Assembly: GCF_030866785.1 (NCBI RefSeq)
Contig: NZ_CP133018.1
Span: forward strand, 3,162,001 to 3,226,000
Source of the DNA: Agromyces protaetiae
GTDB lineage: Bacteria; Actinomycetota; Actinomycetes; Actinomycetales; Microbacteriaceae
Length of the DNA: 64,000 nt
Direction: 5' to 3'
Shown here: positions 48,107 to 57,868 of the stretch, one piece after another
Layout of the letters: every line of letters begins with the position of its first letter
How positions within the stretch are numbered: the stretch's first letter is position 1
Program-made: the position numbers and the translations under genes
Notes under the pieces: model-generated
What the model was told of the DNA's origin: nothing
Database searches by the model: none
Seen by the model: the letters and a program-made list of their open reading frames with translations, nothing else

Positions 48107-48119
48107 GCCCGCGCCGGCG

Positions 48120-49586
48120 CTACTGCAGCGCCGAGGTGAGCCGCGCGAGGTTGTCGAGCACGGTCGAGCGCAGGGGCTGCTGCTTCCATTCCTCGAGCGT
48201 GAGCTCGCGGCTGTCCCGTCGGTAGCCGGCCTCGATCTCGCGCATGTCGCGGACGAACGACGCACCTCGAACGAGCAGCGAGATCTCGGCGTTCAACTCG
48301 AAGGAACGGATGTCCATGTTGCTCGACCCGATGACCGCGACGTCGTGGTCGATCGAGAAGTGCTTCGAGTGCAGGATGTACGGCGCCTTGTACAGGTAGA
48401 TCTTGACGCCCGTGCGCAGCAGCGCCTCGTAGTATGAGCGCTGCGCGTGGTACACCAGCGCCTGATCGCCGATCTCCGACACGAACAGCTCGACGTGCAC
48501 GCCACGCTGGGTCGCGCCGCTGATCGCGTAGAGCATGGACTCGTCGGGCACGAAGTAGGGGCTCGTGATGATGATCCGCTCCTTCGCCGCATACAGCAGC
48601 GACAGGAACAGCTTCAGGTTGTTCTCGTTCCGGAACCCCGGCCCTGACGGCACGAGCTGGCAGTCGAGGTTCTGCTCCTCGCCCGGCTGATCGAACGCGG
48701 GGATCTCGGTGACGATCACCTCGCCGGTCTCGAGGTACCAGTCGCTCGAGAAGATCGCGTCGAGCCCCGAGACGATCGGGCCCTCGACGCGAGCGACGAG
48801 CTCCTTCCACTTGAGCCCGCGTTTCTCGTTGCTGCGCTTGTTGTAGCCGCGGTCGATGATGTTCTGCGACCCCATGAACGCGACCTCGCCGTCGACCACG
48901 AGGATCTTGCGGTGGTTCCGCAGGTCGGGCCGCTGGTACTTCCCCTTGAACGGCTGCACGGGCAGCATCAGGTGCCACTGCACGCCCATCTCGGTGAGCC
49001 GGCGCAGCGTCTGCTTGTACCCGCGCACACGCATCGACGCGATGTGGTCGAGGAGCACGCGCACGGTCACGCCGCGTGCGGCGGCCTCGCCGATCGCGTC
49101 GAAGAACGGTGCGGTCGTCTTGTCGAGCGCGAAGATGTAGAACTCGACGTGCACGTACGCCTTGGCATCGCGGATCGCCGCGGCCATCTGGTCGAGCGAG
49201 TCCTGGTACTCGCCGATGAGCTGTGCACTGTTCGACCCCACGAGCGGCATGGACCCGAGATTGCGGTTCATCTGCACGATGCCCTCGAACCACGACGGCC
49301 ACGACCGGGTGTCGCTGACCCGCTCGACACCGTGCGTCGCTTCGAGGATGGCGCGGTCGACCTCGGCCTGCTTGCGGCGACGGTGCCGCGGCAGCTTCGG
49401 ATTCCCGATGAGCAGGAAGAACAGCACGCCGAAGTACGGGATGAAGAAGATGGCCAGCAGCCACGCCATGCCCGCTGTCGGCTTGCGGTTCCGCGGCACG
49501 ACGATGATCGCCACGACGCGGATGGCGAGGTCGATGAGGAGGAGCCCGACGACGACGAATAGCGCCCAGAACTCCTCGAAGTTCAT
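48120..49586 (-). CDS. cls: Cardiolipin synthase (phospholipase D family)
   Basis: 488 residues. Two N-terminal transmembrane helices, then two HKD motifs: NHRKILVVDGEVAFMGSQN and LHSKHFSIDHDVAVIGSSN. It joins two phosphatidylglycerol molecules (or PG and CDP-DAG) to make cardiolipin at the membrane. ATG 49586 overlaps the stop of the small upstream gene (ATGA), so the pair is coupled. Convergent with the RHS gene at 13 bp. Confidence 0.95.
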   Translation of the reverse strand: MNFEEFWALFVVVGLLLIDLAIRVVAIIVVPRNRKPTAGMAWLLAIFFIPYFGVLFFLLIGNPKLPRHRRRKQAEVDRAILEATHGVERVSDTRSWPSWFEGIVQMNRNLGSMPLVGSNSAQLIGEYQDSLDQMAAAIRDAKAYVHVEFYIFALDKTTAPFFDAIGEAAARGVTVRVLLDHIASMRVRGYKQTLRRLTEMGVQWHLMLPVQPFKGKYQRPDLRNHRKILVVDGEVAFMGSQNIIDRGYNKRSNEKRGLKWKELVARVEGPIVSGLDAIFSSDWYLETGEVIVTEIPAFDQPGEEQNLDCQLVPSGPGFRNENNLKLFLSLLYAAKERIIITSPYFVPDESMLYAISGATQRGVHVELFVSEIGDQALVYHAQRSYYEALLRTGVKIYLYKAPYILHSKHFSIDHDVAVIGSSNMDIRSFELNAEISLLVRGASFVRDMREIEAGYRRDSRELTLEEWKQQPLRSTVLDNLARLTSALQ

Positions 49587-49771
49587 CGGGTCGAGTTCGC
49601 CGGCCGCTCGCGGGCGAACTTCGCCCGCTCCTCCGCCTCGATCCGGGAGTACGCGTCGCGCTCGGTGCGGTCGGAACGGATGATCGCACGCATGACGAAC
49701 CAGAAGATCAGCCCGATGAGCACGGTCGGCGCCAACGACCACACGGCGTTCGCCCAGAATTCTTCGACCAT
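49583..49771 (-). CDS. Small membrane protein upstream of cls
   Basis: 62 residues: one transmembrane helix (about 8-29, AVWSLAPTVLIGLIFWFVMR) and a charged helical tail (SRIEAEERAKFARERP). It overlaps cls by 4 bp. Function unknown, possibly a cofactor of the synthase. TATCCT lies 9 bases before ATG 49771, leaving at most a two-base leader. Confidence 0.75.
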   Translation of the reverse strand: MVEEFWANAVWSLAPTVLIGLIFWFVMRAIIRSDRTERDAYSRIEAEERAKFARERPANSTR

Positions 49772-49829
49772 AGTGCTCCCAGGATACCCGGCGGGACGCT
49801 ACCTTCGTGCCGCCGCCCGACCGCCCGGA

Positions 49830-49949
49830 TCAGCCCGGGGTGATGAGGCCCCAGACGCCCGACCCGATGAGCCAGAGCGCGATGGCGGTAACGACCACCC
49901 AGATCGTGATCCGGGCTTGAGACGGCTTCTTGCGATCGTCGTCGTTCAC
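49830..49949 (-). CDS. Small membrane protein after lysS
   Basis: 39 residues from GTG 49949: a charged start (MNDDDRKKPSQAR), one transmembrane helix (ITIWVVVTAIALWLIGSGVW) and GLITPG. GAGGCGGTG about 9 bases upstream may act as RBS. It lies 15 bp after lysS on the same strand. The charge-then-helix pattern supports a real protein, but nothing is known of its role. Confidence 0.5.
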   Translation of the reverse strand: MNDDDRKKPSQARITIWVVVTAIALWLIGSGVWGLITPG

Positions 49950-49964
49950 GGTCGGGTCACCGCC

Positions 49965-51479
<1,515 letters not shown>

Positions 51480-51561
51480 CGTTCTCTCTCGTCGACTGGA
51501 TGAAGCGACACCCAGCCTACGCGGCGCACCCACCCCCGGTGGTCGAGAACCGGCCCGTAGG

Positions 51562-51624
51562 TCAGCGCAGGCTGATCAGCGCCCGCTGATCGGCACCGGC
51601 TGATCAGCGCAGGCTGATCAGCGC
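51562..51624. repeat. 21-bp direct repeat duplicating the panC 3' end
   Basis: TCAGCGCAGGCTGATCAGCG plus C occurs at 51562-51582 and again at 51604-51624, exactly 42 bp apart; the second copy is the last seven codons of panC including the stop. The stretch between is a related GCTGATC repeat. Confidence 0.85.
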
Positions 51625-52470
51625 GTTGTCGATGAGTCGGGTCGCCCCGACGCGCGCGGCGACGAGCACGAGCGCGGGGCCGGATGCCTCGGGCTCCACG
51701 GGCAGCAACGTCACCGGGTCGACCACCACGAGATAGTCGGGCTGCACGGTCTCGCTCGCGCCGAACGCGGCCTCGGCCTCGGCGAGCACCTCGGCGACCC
51801 CCTGCGGACCGGCGGCCTCTGCCGCACGCAACGCCTCGGAGAGCGTGAGCGCCGCCCGCCGTTCGGCCGGCGACAGGAACCGGTTGCGGCTCGAGAGCGC
51901 GAGCCCGTCGGCCTCGCGCACGGTCGGGACGACCTCGACCCGAATGGGCAGATCGAGATCCCGCACCATGCGCTGCACCAGGAACACCTGCTGCGCGTCC
52001 TTCTGCCCGAAGTACGCGACGTCGGGCTGCACGATGCCGAACAGCTTCGCGACCACCGTGAGCATGCCGTCGAAGTGGCCGGGGCGCGAAGCGCCCTCGT
52101 ACAGCGCGCCGACGGCTCCTGCCGTGACCCGGGTCGACGAGGGCCCGTCGGGGTACATCTCGGCGACGGTCGGCGCGAACACCACGTCGACCCCGCGCCC
52201 CGTGAGCGCGTCGAGGTCGGCGTCGAGGGTGCGCGGGTAGCGGTCGAGGTCTTCGCCGGGCCCGAACTGGAGCGGGTTCACGAACACCGAGACGATGACG
52301 ACATCGGCGGTCTCGGTCGCCCGGCGCACCAGCGCGAGGTGCCCGTCGTGCAGGGCGCCCATCGTGGGCACGAAAGCGACGGATGCCCCGGCGGCACGCC
52401 GTTCGCACACGACCTCGCGGAGCTCGGCGATGCCGTCGATCACCCTCGGGCGACGCGCGGCCGCGCTCAC
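51604..52470 (-). CDS. panC: Pantothenate synthetase
   Basis: 288 residues. Joins pantoate and beta-alanine with ATP. Motifs: PTMGALHDGHLALVRRA (HIGH-like), VFVNPLQFGPGEDLDRYPRT, GVDVVFAPTVAEMYP, GHFDGMLTVVAKLF, YFGQKDAQQ and ADGLALSSRNRFLSP. GTG 52470 follows AGGAGGTG, a strong RBS; the longer frame to 52515 lacks similarity. The DUF2520 gene lies just upstream, the usual partner in actinobacteria. Confidence 0.96.
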   Translation of the reverse strand: MSAAARRPRVIDGIAELREVVCERRAAGASVAFVPTMGALHDGHLALVRRATETADVVIVSVFVNPLQFGPGEDLDRYPRTLDADLDALTGRGVDVVFAPTVAEMYPDGPSSTRVTAGAVGALYEGASRPGHFDGMLTVVAKLFGIVQPDVAYFGQKDAQQVFLVQRMVRDLDLPIRVEVVPTVREADGLALSSRNRFLSPAERRAALTLSEALRAAEAAGPQGVAEVLAEAEAAFGASETVQPDYLVVVDPVTLLPVEPEASGPALVLVAARVGATRLIDNALISLR

Positions 52471-52525
52471 GCGGCACCTCCTGTCGCCGCCACGTCGATC
52501 GTGCGGCGACGGCACACGGCCTCAG

Positions 52526-53284
52526 TCACGCGGTCCCTCCAGGCGGCGGCACGATGCCGGCCCCGTCGATCGTACCCGCGCCGTCGGGCCCGGGCCCGCT
52601 GTCGTGCCTCGCAAGCGCGTTCTCGACGGCGCTCCGCACGAGCGGCGCGAGTACCGCGCCCGGTCGGGCGACGCCGATGCCGTCGAGCAACCCGCTCGCC
52701 TGATCGACGATCGCGGTGGAGAACGAGGTAGCGGTGTCGACGGCTTCGGCGTAGGCCGGGCGATCGGCCTCGGCCACGATGAACGGCTCGCCGCCCATCT
52801 CGACGACGAGCGCCTGCCCGATGGGGAGCACGGGCGCCGGAGCGGTCACCGCGAACCAGGTGCCGGCGAGCCGGGCGAGGTCGATCGACGTGCCCGTGAA
52901 CGCCATCACCGGGTGCACCGCGAGCGGGATCGCGCCCGCACGGCGCGCCGGGTCGAGCACGCCCGTGCCGTATCGCGCCGCGGTGTGCAGCACGAGCTGG
53001 CCGGGCTGCCAGACGCCCGCCGCCCCCAGGCCCGCCACGAGTTGCTCGAGCTCGTCGGCCGGCACCGCGAGCAGCACCAACTCGCTGCGCTCGATGATCT
53101 CGGGCACGGGCAGCACCGGCACGTTCGGCAGCATGACGTCGGCCCTCGTACGACTCGCCTCGGAGACCGCGGCCACGCCGGTCAGCGCGTGGCCCGCCCC
53201 GCCGAGCGCCGAGGCGAGCACGGCCCCGACCCGGCCGGCACCGATGACGCCGACCCCCAGCCGCCCCGCCCTCATCTCAGGCAT
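52526..53284 (-). CDS. Rossmann-fold and DUF2520 protein, panC partner
   Basis: 252 residues. N-terminal NAD(P)-binding site VGVIGAGRVGAVLASALGG, VLLAVPADELEQLV, VLHTAARYGTGVLDPARRAG, and the C-terminal DUF2520 helix bundle with PLAVHPVMAFTGTSIDLARL. It is related to ketopantoate reductase-type enzymes; its position before panC suggests a role in pantothenate supply (inference). ATG 53284 follows GGAG at 6 bases; ATG 53275 is also possible. Confidence 0.85.
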   Translation of the reverse strand: MPEMRAGRLGVGVIGAGRVGAVLASALGGAGHALTGVAAVSEASRTRADVMLPNVPVLPVPEIIERSELVLLAVPADELEQLVAGLGAAGVWQPGQLVLHTAARYGTGVLDPARRAGAIPLAVHPVMAFTGTSIDLARLAGTWFAVTAPAPVLPIGQALVVEMGGEPFIVAEADRPAYAEAVDTATSFSTAIVDQASGLLDGIGVARPGAVLAPLVRSAVENALARHDSGPGPDGAGTIDGAGIVPPPGGTA

Positions 53285-53309
53285 GCCCGGCTCCCGATCG
53301 TGTCTTCGT

Positions 53310-53366
53310 CGAACAGTCCCGCATGGCGAGTGTTTCAGCGCAATACCCGCCATGTGCGACCGCTCG
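53310..53366. repeat. Dispersed inverted repeat, family 1, copy C
   Basis: Left arm CGAACAGTCCCGCATGGCGA (from 53310), right arm CCGCCATGTGCGACCGCTCG (to about 53366). Same sequence family as 11716 and 22641. Confidence 0.65.
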
Positions 53367-53391
53367 GCGAAGGGGGTGGGTCGACGACTGC

Positions 53392-55062
53392 TCAGCCACG
53401 CACCGCACCCCAGTGATGCGTGGTGTCGGCCGCGGCGCGCTCGATGGACTCGCGAGCGACCGCGTCGAACGCGGCGTCCGCGGCGCGCTCGTCGACGGCC
53501 GGCAGCGTCGGGGTGACCGGGCCGGCGACGGTGTGCAGCCGCAGGGTCGCGAGGCGGAGCATCCGCCGAAGCGGCCCGCGCTGGACCGCGACCGACTGCA
53601 GACGCGCGAGCGGCACGAGCGCGAGTCCGCGGAGCAGCACGCCGCGCCGGATCGCCGCGACACCGCCGCGCTCGAGCCAGCCGATGCGACGCCACGAGAA
53701 CGGGTGCAGCCACGCCGCTCGGCGCGGGGCCGGCTCGAAACCGCCGTCGGCGCCCCGCCCCACGAGCCCGGCGGTGAGCGAGTCGCCGAGCGCTTCGGCC
53801 GCGCCGGGCAGCAGCAGGTCGAGGACGCGTCGGACGTCGTCTGCGGTGCCGACCGGCAACACCACCGTGCGCTGTGCGGCCTCATTGCTGGCCGAGAGCG
53901 ACTGCCCGGCGATGTTGATCCTCACGCTCCACCAGCCGAACGGCCGCCAGAGCAGCCACTGCGTCGCCTCGACGGCGTGCACGCGCCCGGGCGGCAATGT
54001 CTGGTTGGCCGTCGAGAGCAGGCCGTGCCCGATGCGCACCCCGTCGGGTGTCCCGGCGATCGAGTACCTGAGCGATCGCGTGATGCGCGACCACACGTAG
54101 CTCACGAGACCGATGAGCGCGGGGATGAACGAGAACAGCACCCACCAGGTGCGTGTGGCGACGCCGACCGCGAGCACCCCGACGAGCACGAGCATCCAGA
54201 TCATGGCGCCGCCGAGCGCCGTCGATCCGATCACACGACCGAGCGGGATGTGCACGACCGACTCGGGCGGCGCGAGATCGGGGTCGAGCTCGGGTGCGAG
54301 GAACTCGCCGACGCGCCGGTTGACGAGCTCGCCCACGCGCCCGCGCGCTTCGGCGTCCGCACCCGGCCCCTCGGGTGATGTCGCCGCAGCCGCGGCGTCC
54401 GCCGCCGCCTCGGGCGAACCGGGTGCCACGGCGGCTGCCGGAGCATCCGCCCCCGCCTTCGCGGCGCGGGCACCCGACGCGAGCCGCAGGATGTCGGCAC
54501 GCAGCCCGTCGGCGAGCGCCGAGCCCAGGTACGAGAGCTGCACGTTGCCCGACTGCCCCGCGACCGAGACGTCGAGCTTCGCGGCGCCGAAGATGCGCGC
54601 GAACAGCGGCCTGGCGATGTTGATGCCCTGGATGCGGTCGAGCCGGGCGCTCCGGTGCGATCGGAACAGGATGCCGCTGCGCACCTCGACCGCCTCGGAC
54701 GTGATCCGGAACGTGTGCATGCGCCAGGAGAGCCAGAACCCGAAGACGATGCCGATGATCACGACGGCGATTCCGAGCAGCACCCACCCGACCAGCCCGT
54801 TCATGACGATGCCGCCGATCGGGTCGTTCGCCCAGTCGCCCTGCCACCGGCTGAACTCCTGATCGAACTCGTCACCCAGGTCGGGGGCGAACACCGGGAT
54901 GAACAGCTCGACGAGGCGTTCGCGCAGGTTGGCGATGACGATGCCGAGAATCGCGAGCAGCGCGAGGCCACCGCGCAGCAGCGGGCTCGCGGGGTGCAGC
55001 CGGTGCCACTCGCCGTCGGCGAGATTCGTGGCGAGCGCCGCGTCCGGGCTCTTCGCGGTCAC
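53392..55062 (-). CDS. PH-domain membrane protein (YdbT-like)
   Basis: 556 residues. Several transmembrane helices alternate with bacterial PH domains: one after FRITSEAVEVRSGILFRSHR with RLDRIQGINIARPLFARIFG, another after YSIAGTPDGVRIGHGLLSTA with LPPGRVHAVEATQWLLWRPF and a third partial unit near the C-terminus. A long Ala-rich insert (about 235-290) separates the first two. The GTG start at 55062 overlaps the upstream stop by 4 bp. Role unknown, membrane-associated. Confidence 0.9.
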   Translation of the reverse strand: MTAKSPDAALATNLADGEWHRLHPASPLLRGGLALLAILGIVIANLRERLVELFIPVFAPDLGDEFDQEFSRWQGDWANDPIGGIVMNGLVGWVLLGIAVVIIGIVFGFWLSWRMHTFRITSEAVEVRSGILFRSHRSARLDRIQGINIARPLFARIFGAAKLDVSVAGQSGNVQLSYLGSALADGLRADILRLASGARAAKAGADAPAAAVAPGSPEAAADAAAAATSPEGPGADAEARGRVGELVNRRVGEFLAPELDPDLAPPESVVHIPLGRVIGSTALGGAMIWMLVLVGVLAVGVATRTWWVLFSFIPALIGLVSYVWSRITRSLRYSIAGTPDGVRIGHGLLSTANQTLPPGRVHAVEATQWLLWRPFGWWSVRINIAGQSLSASNEAAQRTVVLPVGTADDVRRVLDLLLPGAAEALGDSLTAGLVGRGADGGFEPAPRRAAWLHPFSWRRIGWLERGGVAAIRRGVLLRGLALVPLARLQSVAVQRGPLRRMLRLATLRLHTVAGPVTPTLPAVDERAADAAFDAVARESIERAAADTTHHWGAVRG

Positions 55063-55655
55063 AGGCCCGCCCGGCGGGTCTCGGCGAGCGCGACCAGCTC
55101 GTCGCGGAGCCGGTCGGCCTCTTCGGCGGGCAGGCCGGGCACGGTCACGGCCGTCGCCGCGGCGGCCGTGACGAACTTCAGGTCGGCGAGGCCCATCGCG
55201 CGAGCGACCGGCCCGCGCGTGATGTCGACGAGCTGCATGCGGCCGTACGGCACCGCGACCTGCCGCTGGAACATGATGCCTCGGCGGAACACCAGGTCGT
55301 CCTCTCGCAGCCGGTACGCGATCGAGCGCACCCGGCGCGGTTCGAACGCGATCGTGATGAGCGCGATCACGCCGACGGCGATGGCGACCCACAGCGCCCA
55401 CTGCTGATTCCCGAGGAAGTAGGCGATGAGCATGCCGGCGATGAGGACGCCCGCGCCGATGATCGAACCGACGATCTCGACCACGATGTACTTCGGGGAG
55501 ACGCGCCGCCAGTCGCGGTCGACGTGCCGCTCGGGCTCACCGGTGGACCGCACTGTCTCGGGCGCGACGTCCGGAGCGCTGGGCCGCGTCGCCTCGGGCA
55601 CGCCGTCCGGCCCGGCGGGGTGCGCCGCCTCCGGGGTCGTGGGGGCGTCAGACAT
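55059..55655 (-). CDS. PH-domain membrane protein (YdbS-like)
   Basis: 198 residues. A Pro/Ala-rich N-terminus, two transmembrane helices (IVVEIVGSIIGAGVLIAGML and ALWVAIAVGVIALITIAF) and one bPH_2 domain (YRLREDDLVFRRGIMFQRQV, VPYGRMQLVDITRGPVARAM). Normally paired with YdbT, as here. It overlaps DUF3180 by 8 bp and YdbT by 4 bp. Confidence 0.92.
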   Translation of the reverse strand: MSDAPTTPEAAHPAGPDGVPEATRPSAPDVAPETVRSTGEPERHVDRDWRRVSPKYIVVEIVGSIIGAGVLIAGMLIAYFLGNQQWALWVAIAVGVIALITIAFEPRRVRSIAYRLREDDLVFRRGIMFQRQVAVPYGRMQLVDITRGPVARAMGLADLKFVTAAAATAVTVPGLPAEEADRLRDELVALAETRRAGL

Positions 55656-56124
55656 GCGCGTGCTCCTCGTGTGATGCGTCGGGGTCGTCGGGCGGGGGAA
55701 GCGTGCAGAACCACTCGGCGATGAGTCCGGCGACCAGCAGGAGCGCCGCGCCGATCGCGGTCGCCACGGCGAGCCAGACGGTCGCAGCACCTGGCACGAC
55801 GGCCCGGGTGAGCAGGAACGCCGTGATGCCGAGACCGAGCCCGAGCACGAGCCCGCCCGCGAGGCTCGAAGCCTTCGCGAGCACCGCGATGCGCATGGCG
55901 CGGAACGGGTCGATGCGCCGCTGCGAGTGGCCGGACACCGCGCGCCGCACGGGCCACGCGAGCACGAGCACGATGACCGCGACGCCGACGAGCGTGATCG
56001 GCAGCGACAGCGGGGGCACGAGCGCCGCGCCGCCCGTGCTGACCACGAGCAGATCGCCCAGGTAGCCGAGCACGACACCGCCGACGGCACATGCGACGAG
56101 GGACGAGGGATGGGTGCGTTTCAC
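55648..56124 (-). CDS. DUF3180 membrane protein
   Basis: 158 residues with four hydrophobic helices and the family opening VKRTHPSSLVACAVGGVVLG, then a SGHSQRRIDPFRAMRIAVLA block. DUF3180 proteins follow folK throughout actinobacteria; function unknown. GTG 56124 overlaps the folK stop by 4 bp. Confidence 0.9.
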   Translation of the reverse strand: MKRTHPSSLVACAVGGVVLGYLGDLLVVSTGGAALVPPLSLPITLVGVAVIVLVLAWPVRRAVSGHSQRRIDPFRAMRIAVLAKASSLAGGLVLGLGLGITAFLLTRAVVPGAATVWLAVATAIGAALLLVAGLIAEWFCTLPPPDDPDASHEEHAHV

Positions 56125-56606
56125 CGGCGGGTCACCTCGTCGGATGCGTCGGCGCGGAGCGCCGCGATCGGCCCGTGCCCGGGAAGCGACGCTTCGGGTT
56201 CGAGATCGAGCCACGGCTGCAGCACGAACGCACGCTGCCAGGCGCGCGGGTGCGGGAGCACGAGGCCGCGATCGTCGATCACCTGGCCGTCGACGTCGAT
56301 GAGGTCGAGGTCGAGCGTGCGATCCCCCCAGCGCTCGGTGCGCTCGCGGCCGTACGCGGCCTCGATCGCGTGCAGGCGCTCGAGCAGCGCGTGCGGGTCG
56401 AGCGCGGTCTCGATGGCGACCACGCCGTTGAGGTAGCCGGGCGCTTCGGCGTCGACCCCCTCGACCCTGATCGCGGCGGTCTCGTACACGGGCGAGACCG
56501 CGACGAGCGCGACCCCTTCGGTGTCCGCGAGCTCGCGAACCGCGGCGGCGATGGTCGCCTCGCGGTCGCCGAGGTTCGCCCCGAACGCGACGATGGCGTG
56601 GCTCAT
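56121..56606 (-). CDS. folK: 2-amino-4-hydroxy-6-hydroxymethyldihydropteridine diphosphokinase
   Basis: 161 residues. Transfers pyrophosphate to 6-hydroxymethyl-dihydropterin. Motifs: AIVAFGANLGDREATI, VSPVYETAAIRV, GYLNGVVAIETAL and ERWGDRTLDLDLIDVDG with the metal-binding Asp pair. GGAGG lies 6 bases before ATG 56606. A 21-codon ORF overlaps its start by 4 bp. Confidence 0.96.
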   Translation of the reverse strand: MSHAIVAFGANLGDREATIAAAVRELADTEGVALVAVSPVYETAAIRVEGVDAEAPGYLNGVVAIETALDPHALLERLHAIEAAYGRERTERWGDRTLDLDLIDVDGQVIDDRGLVLPHPRAWQRAFVLQPWLDLEPEASLPGHGPIAALRADASDEVTRR

Positions 56607-56668
56607 GAAGATCCTCCGGAGCGGTCCGCGACGGTGCCGGCCGGCACCGCGACGATGGGGCGGCTCAT
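56603..56668 (-). CDS. 21-residue coupling ORF between folB and folK
   Basis: ATG 56668 overlaps the folB stop (ATGA) and its TGA overlaps the folK ATG (ATGA), giving MSRPIVAVPAGTVADRSGGS plus a final Ser. Its first 21 bases match the first 21 of folK at 19 positions, so it looks like a partial duplication of the folK 5' end. It would pass ribosomes from folB to folK. Protein function is doubtful. Confidence 0.45.
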   Translation of the reverse strand: MSRPIVAVPAGTVADRSGGSS

Positions 56669-57057
56669 GCGCGCGCTCCCGCCGAGACGGCACGCGAGCG
56701 GGTGATCGTCACCGCGACGTCGGTGAACGGCACACGGATCGGCGCATCGGGCTTGTGCACGGTGACCTCGACCTCATGCACAGCCGGGTACGCGAGCGCG
56801 ACGCCCGCGACGCGCTCGGCGACGGTCTCGATGAGGTCGACGGGGTCTCGTTCGACGGCCGCGACGACCGCGTCGGCGAGCTCGCCGTAGTGCACGGTTC
56901 GCGCGAGATCGTCGCCTGCAGCGGCCGCGCGCAGGTCGACGAACGCGGTCACATCGATGACGAACGGCTGCCCCGTCTCCCGCTCGAAGTCGTACACGCC
57001 GTGGTGCGCGTGCACGCGCACGCCGGTCAGCGTGATGCGGTCGCGAGGATCAGCCAC
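56665..57057 (-). CDS. folB: Dihydroneopterin aldolase
   Basis: 130 residues. Motifs: DRITLTGVRVHAHHGVYDFE with the substrate-binding His-Gly-Val, a DLARTVHYGELADAVVAAVE helix and LIETVAERVAG, then VEVTVHKPDAPI. It converts dihydroneopterin to hydroxymethyldihydropterin and glycolaldehyde. The start is GTG 57057 (MADPRDRI), which overlaps folP by 8 bp; GTG 57066 is an alternative. Confidence 0.95.
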   Translation of the reverse strand: MADPRDRITLTGVRVHAHHGVYDFERETGQPFVIDVTAFVDLRAAAAGDDLARTVHYGELADAVVAAVERDPVDLIETVAERVAGVALAYPAVHEVEVTVHKPDAPIRVPFTDVAVTITRSRAVSAGARA

Positions 57058-57868
57058 GTCGTCCACTCTGCCACGCACCGACGACGTCGAGCGCGCGCCG
57101 CGTGGAAACGACGTCGTGCACGCGCACCGCCCACGCCCCCGCCTGGGCCGCCAGCGCGCTGATGACCGCCGTCGGCAGATCGCGGTCCTCGACGGGCGCG
57201 TCGCCCGGCAGCAGCGAGCCGATGAAGCGCTTGCGGGACGCGCCCACGAGCACGGGCAGGCCGAGCGACTGCAGCTCGTCGAGGCGCGCGAGCAGCTGCC
57301 AGTTGTGCTCGCCTCGCTTCGCGAACCCGAGCCCCGGGTCGACGATGAGCCGTTCGGCCGGCACGCCCGCCGCCACGAGCGCGTCGACCCGCCCGGCGAG
57401 CTCGTCGCGCACCTCGCGCGCGACGTCCTCGTACTCGGCGAGCCGGTCCATGCGGTCCGAGTGGCCGCGCCAGTGCATGGCGACGTACCGCGCACCCGAC
57501 GCGGCGGCGATCGCCGCCATCGCGTCGTCGGCGAGGCCGGCGGACACATCGTTGATGATCTCCGCGCCCGCTTCGACGGCCGCTTCGGCGGTCGCGGCGC
57601 GCATGGTGTCCACGCTCACCCGGATGCCTCGGGCAGAGAGTTCCCGGACCACGGGGATGACCCGTCGGAGCTCCTCGTCGGGCTCGACGCGCGCCGCACC
57701 CGGCCTGGTCGACTCGCCGCCGACGTCGACGAGGTCGGCGCCCTGGGCGATCAGCTCCTGGCCGTGGGCGATCGCCGCGTCGGCGTCGAACCACCGGCCG
57801 CCGTCGCTGAACGAATCGGGTGTGACGTTCACGACCCCCATGACGAGCGTCGGCGAGGCCTCAGGCAC
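57050..57868 (-). CDS. folP: Dihydropteroate synthase
   Basis: 272 residues. Motifs: MGVVNVTPDSFSDGGRWFDA, GADLVDVGGESTRPGA, ISVDT-type RVSVDTMRA, INDVSAG, DPGLGFAKRGEHNW and VGASRKRFIG. It is the sulfonamide target. GTG 57868 (MPEASPTLVMG) is used; it overlaps folE by 8 bp. Confidence 0.96.
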   Translation of the reverse strand: MPEASPTLVMGVVNVTPDSFSDGGRWFDADAAIAHGQELIAQGADLVDVGGESTRPGAARVEPDEELRRVIPVVRELSARGIRVSVDTMRAATAEAAVEAGAEIINDVSAGLADDAMAAIAAASGARYVAMHWRGHSDRMDRLAEYEDVAREVRDELAGRVDALVAAGVPAERLIVDPGLGFAKRGEHNWQLLARLDELQSLGLPVLVGASRKRFIGSLLPGDAPVEDRDLPTAVISALAAQAGAWAVRVHDVVSTRRALDVVGAWQSGRRG

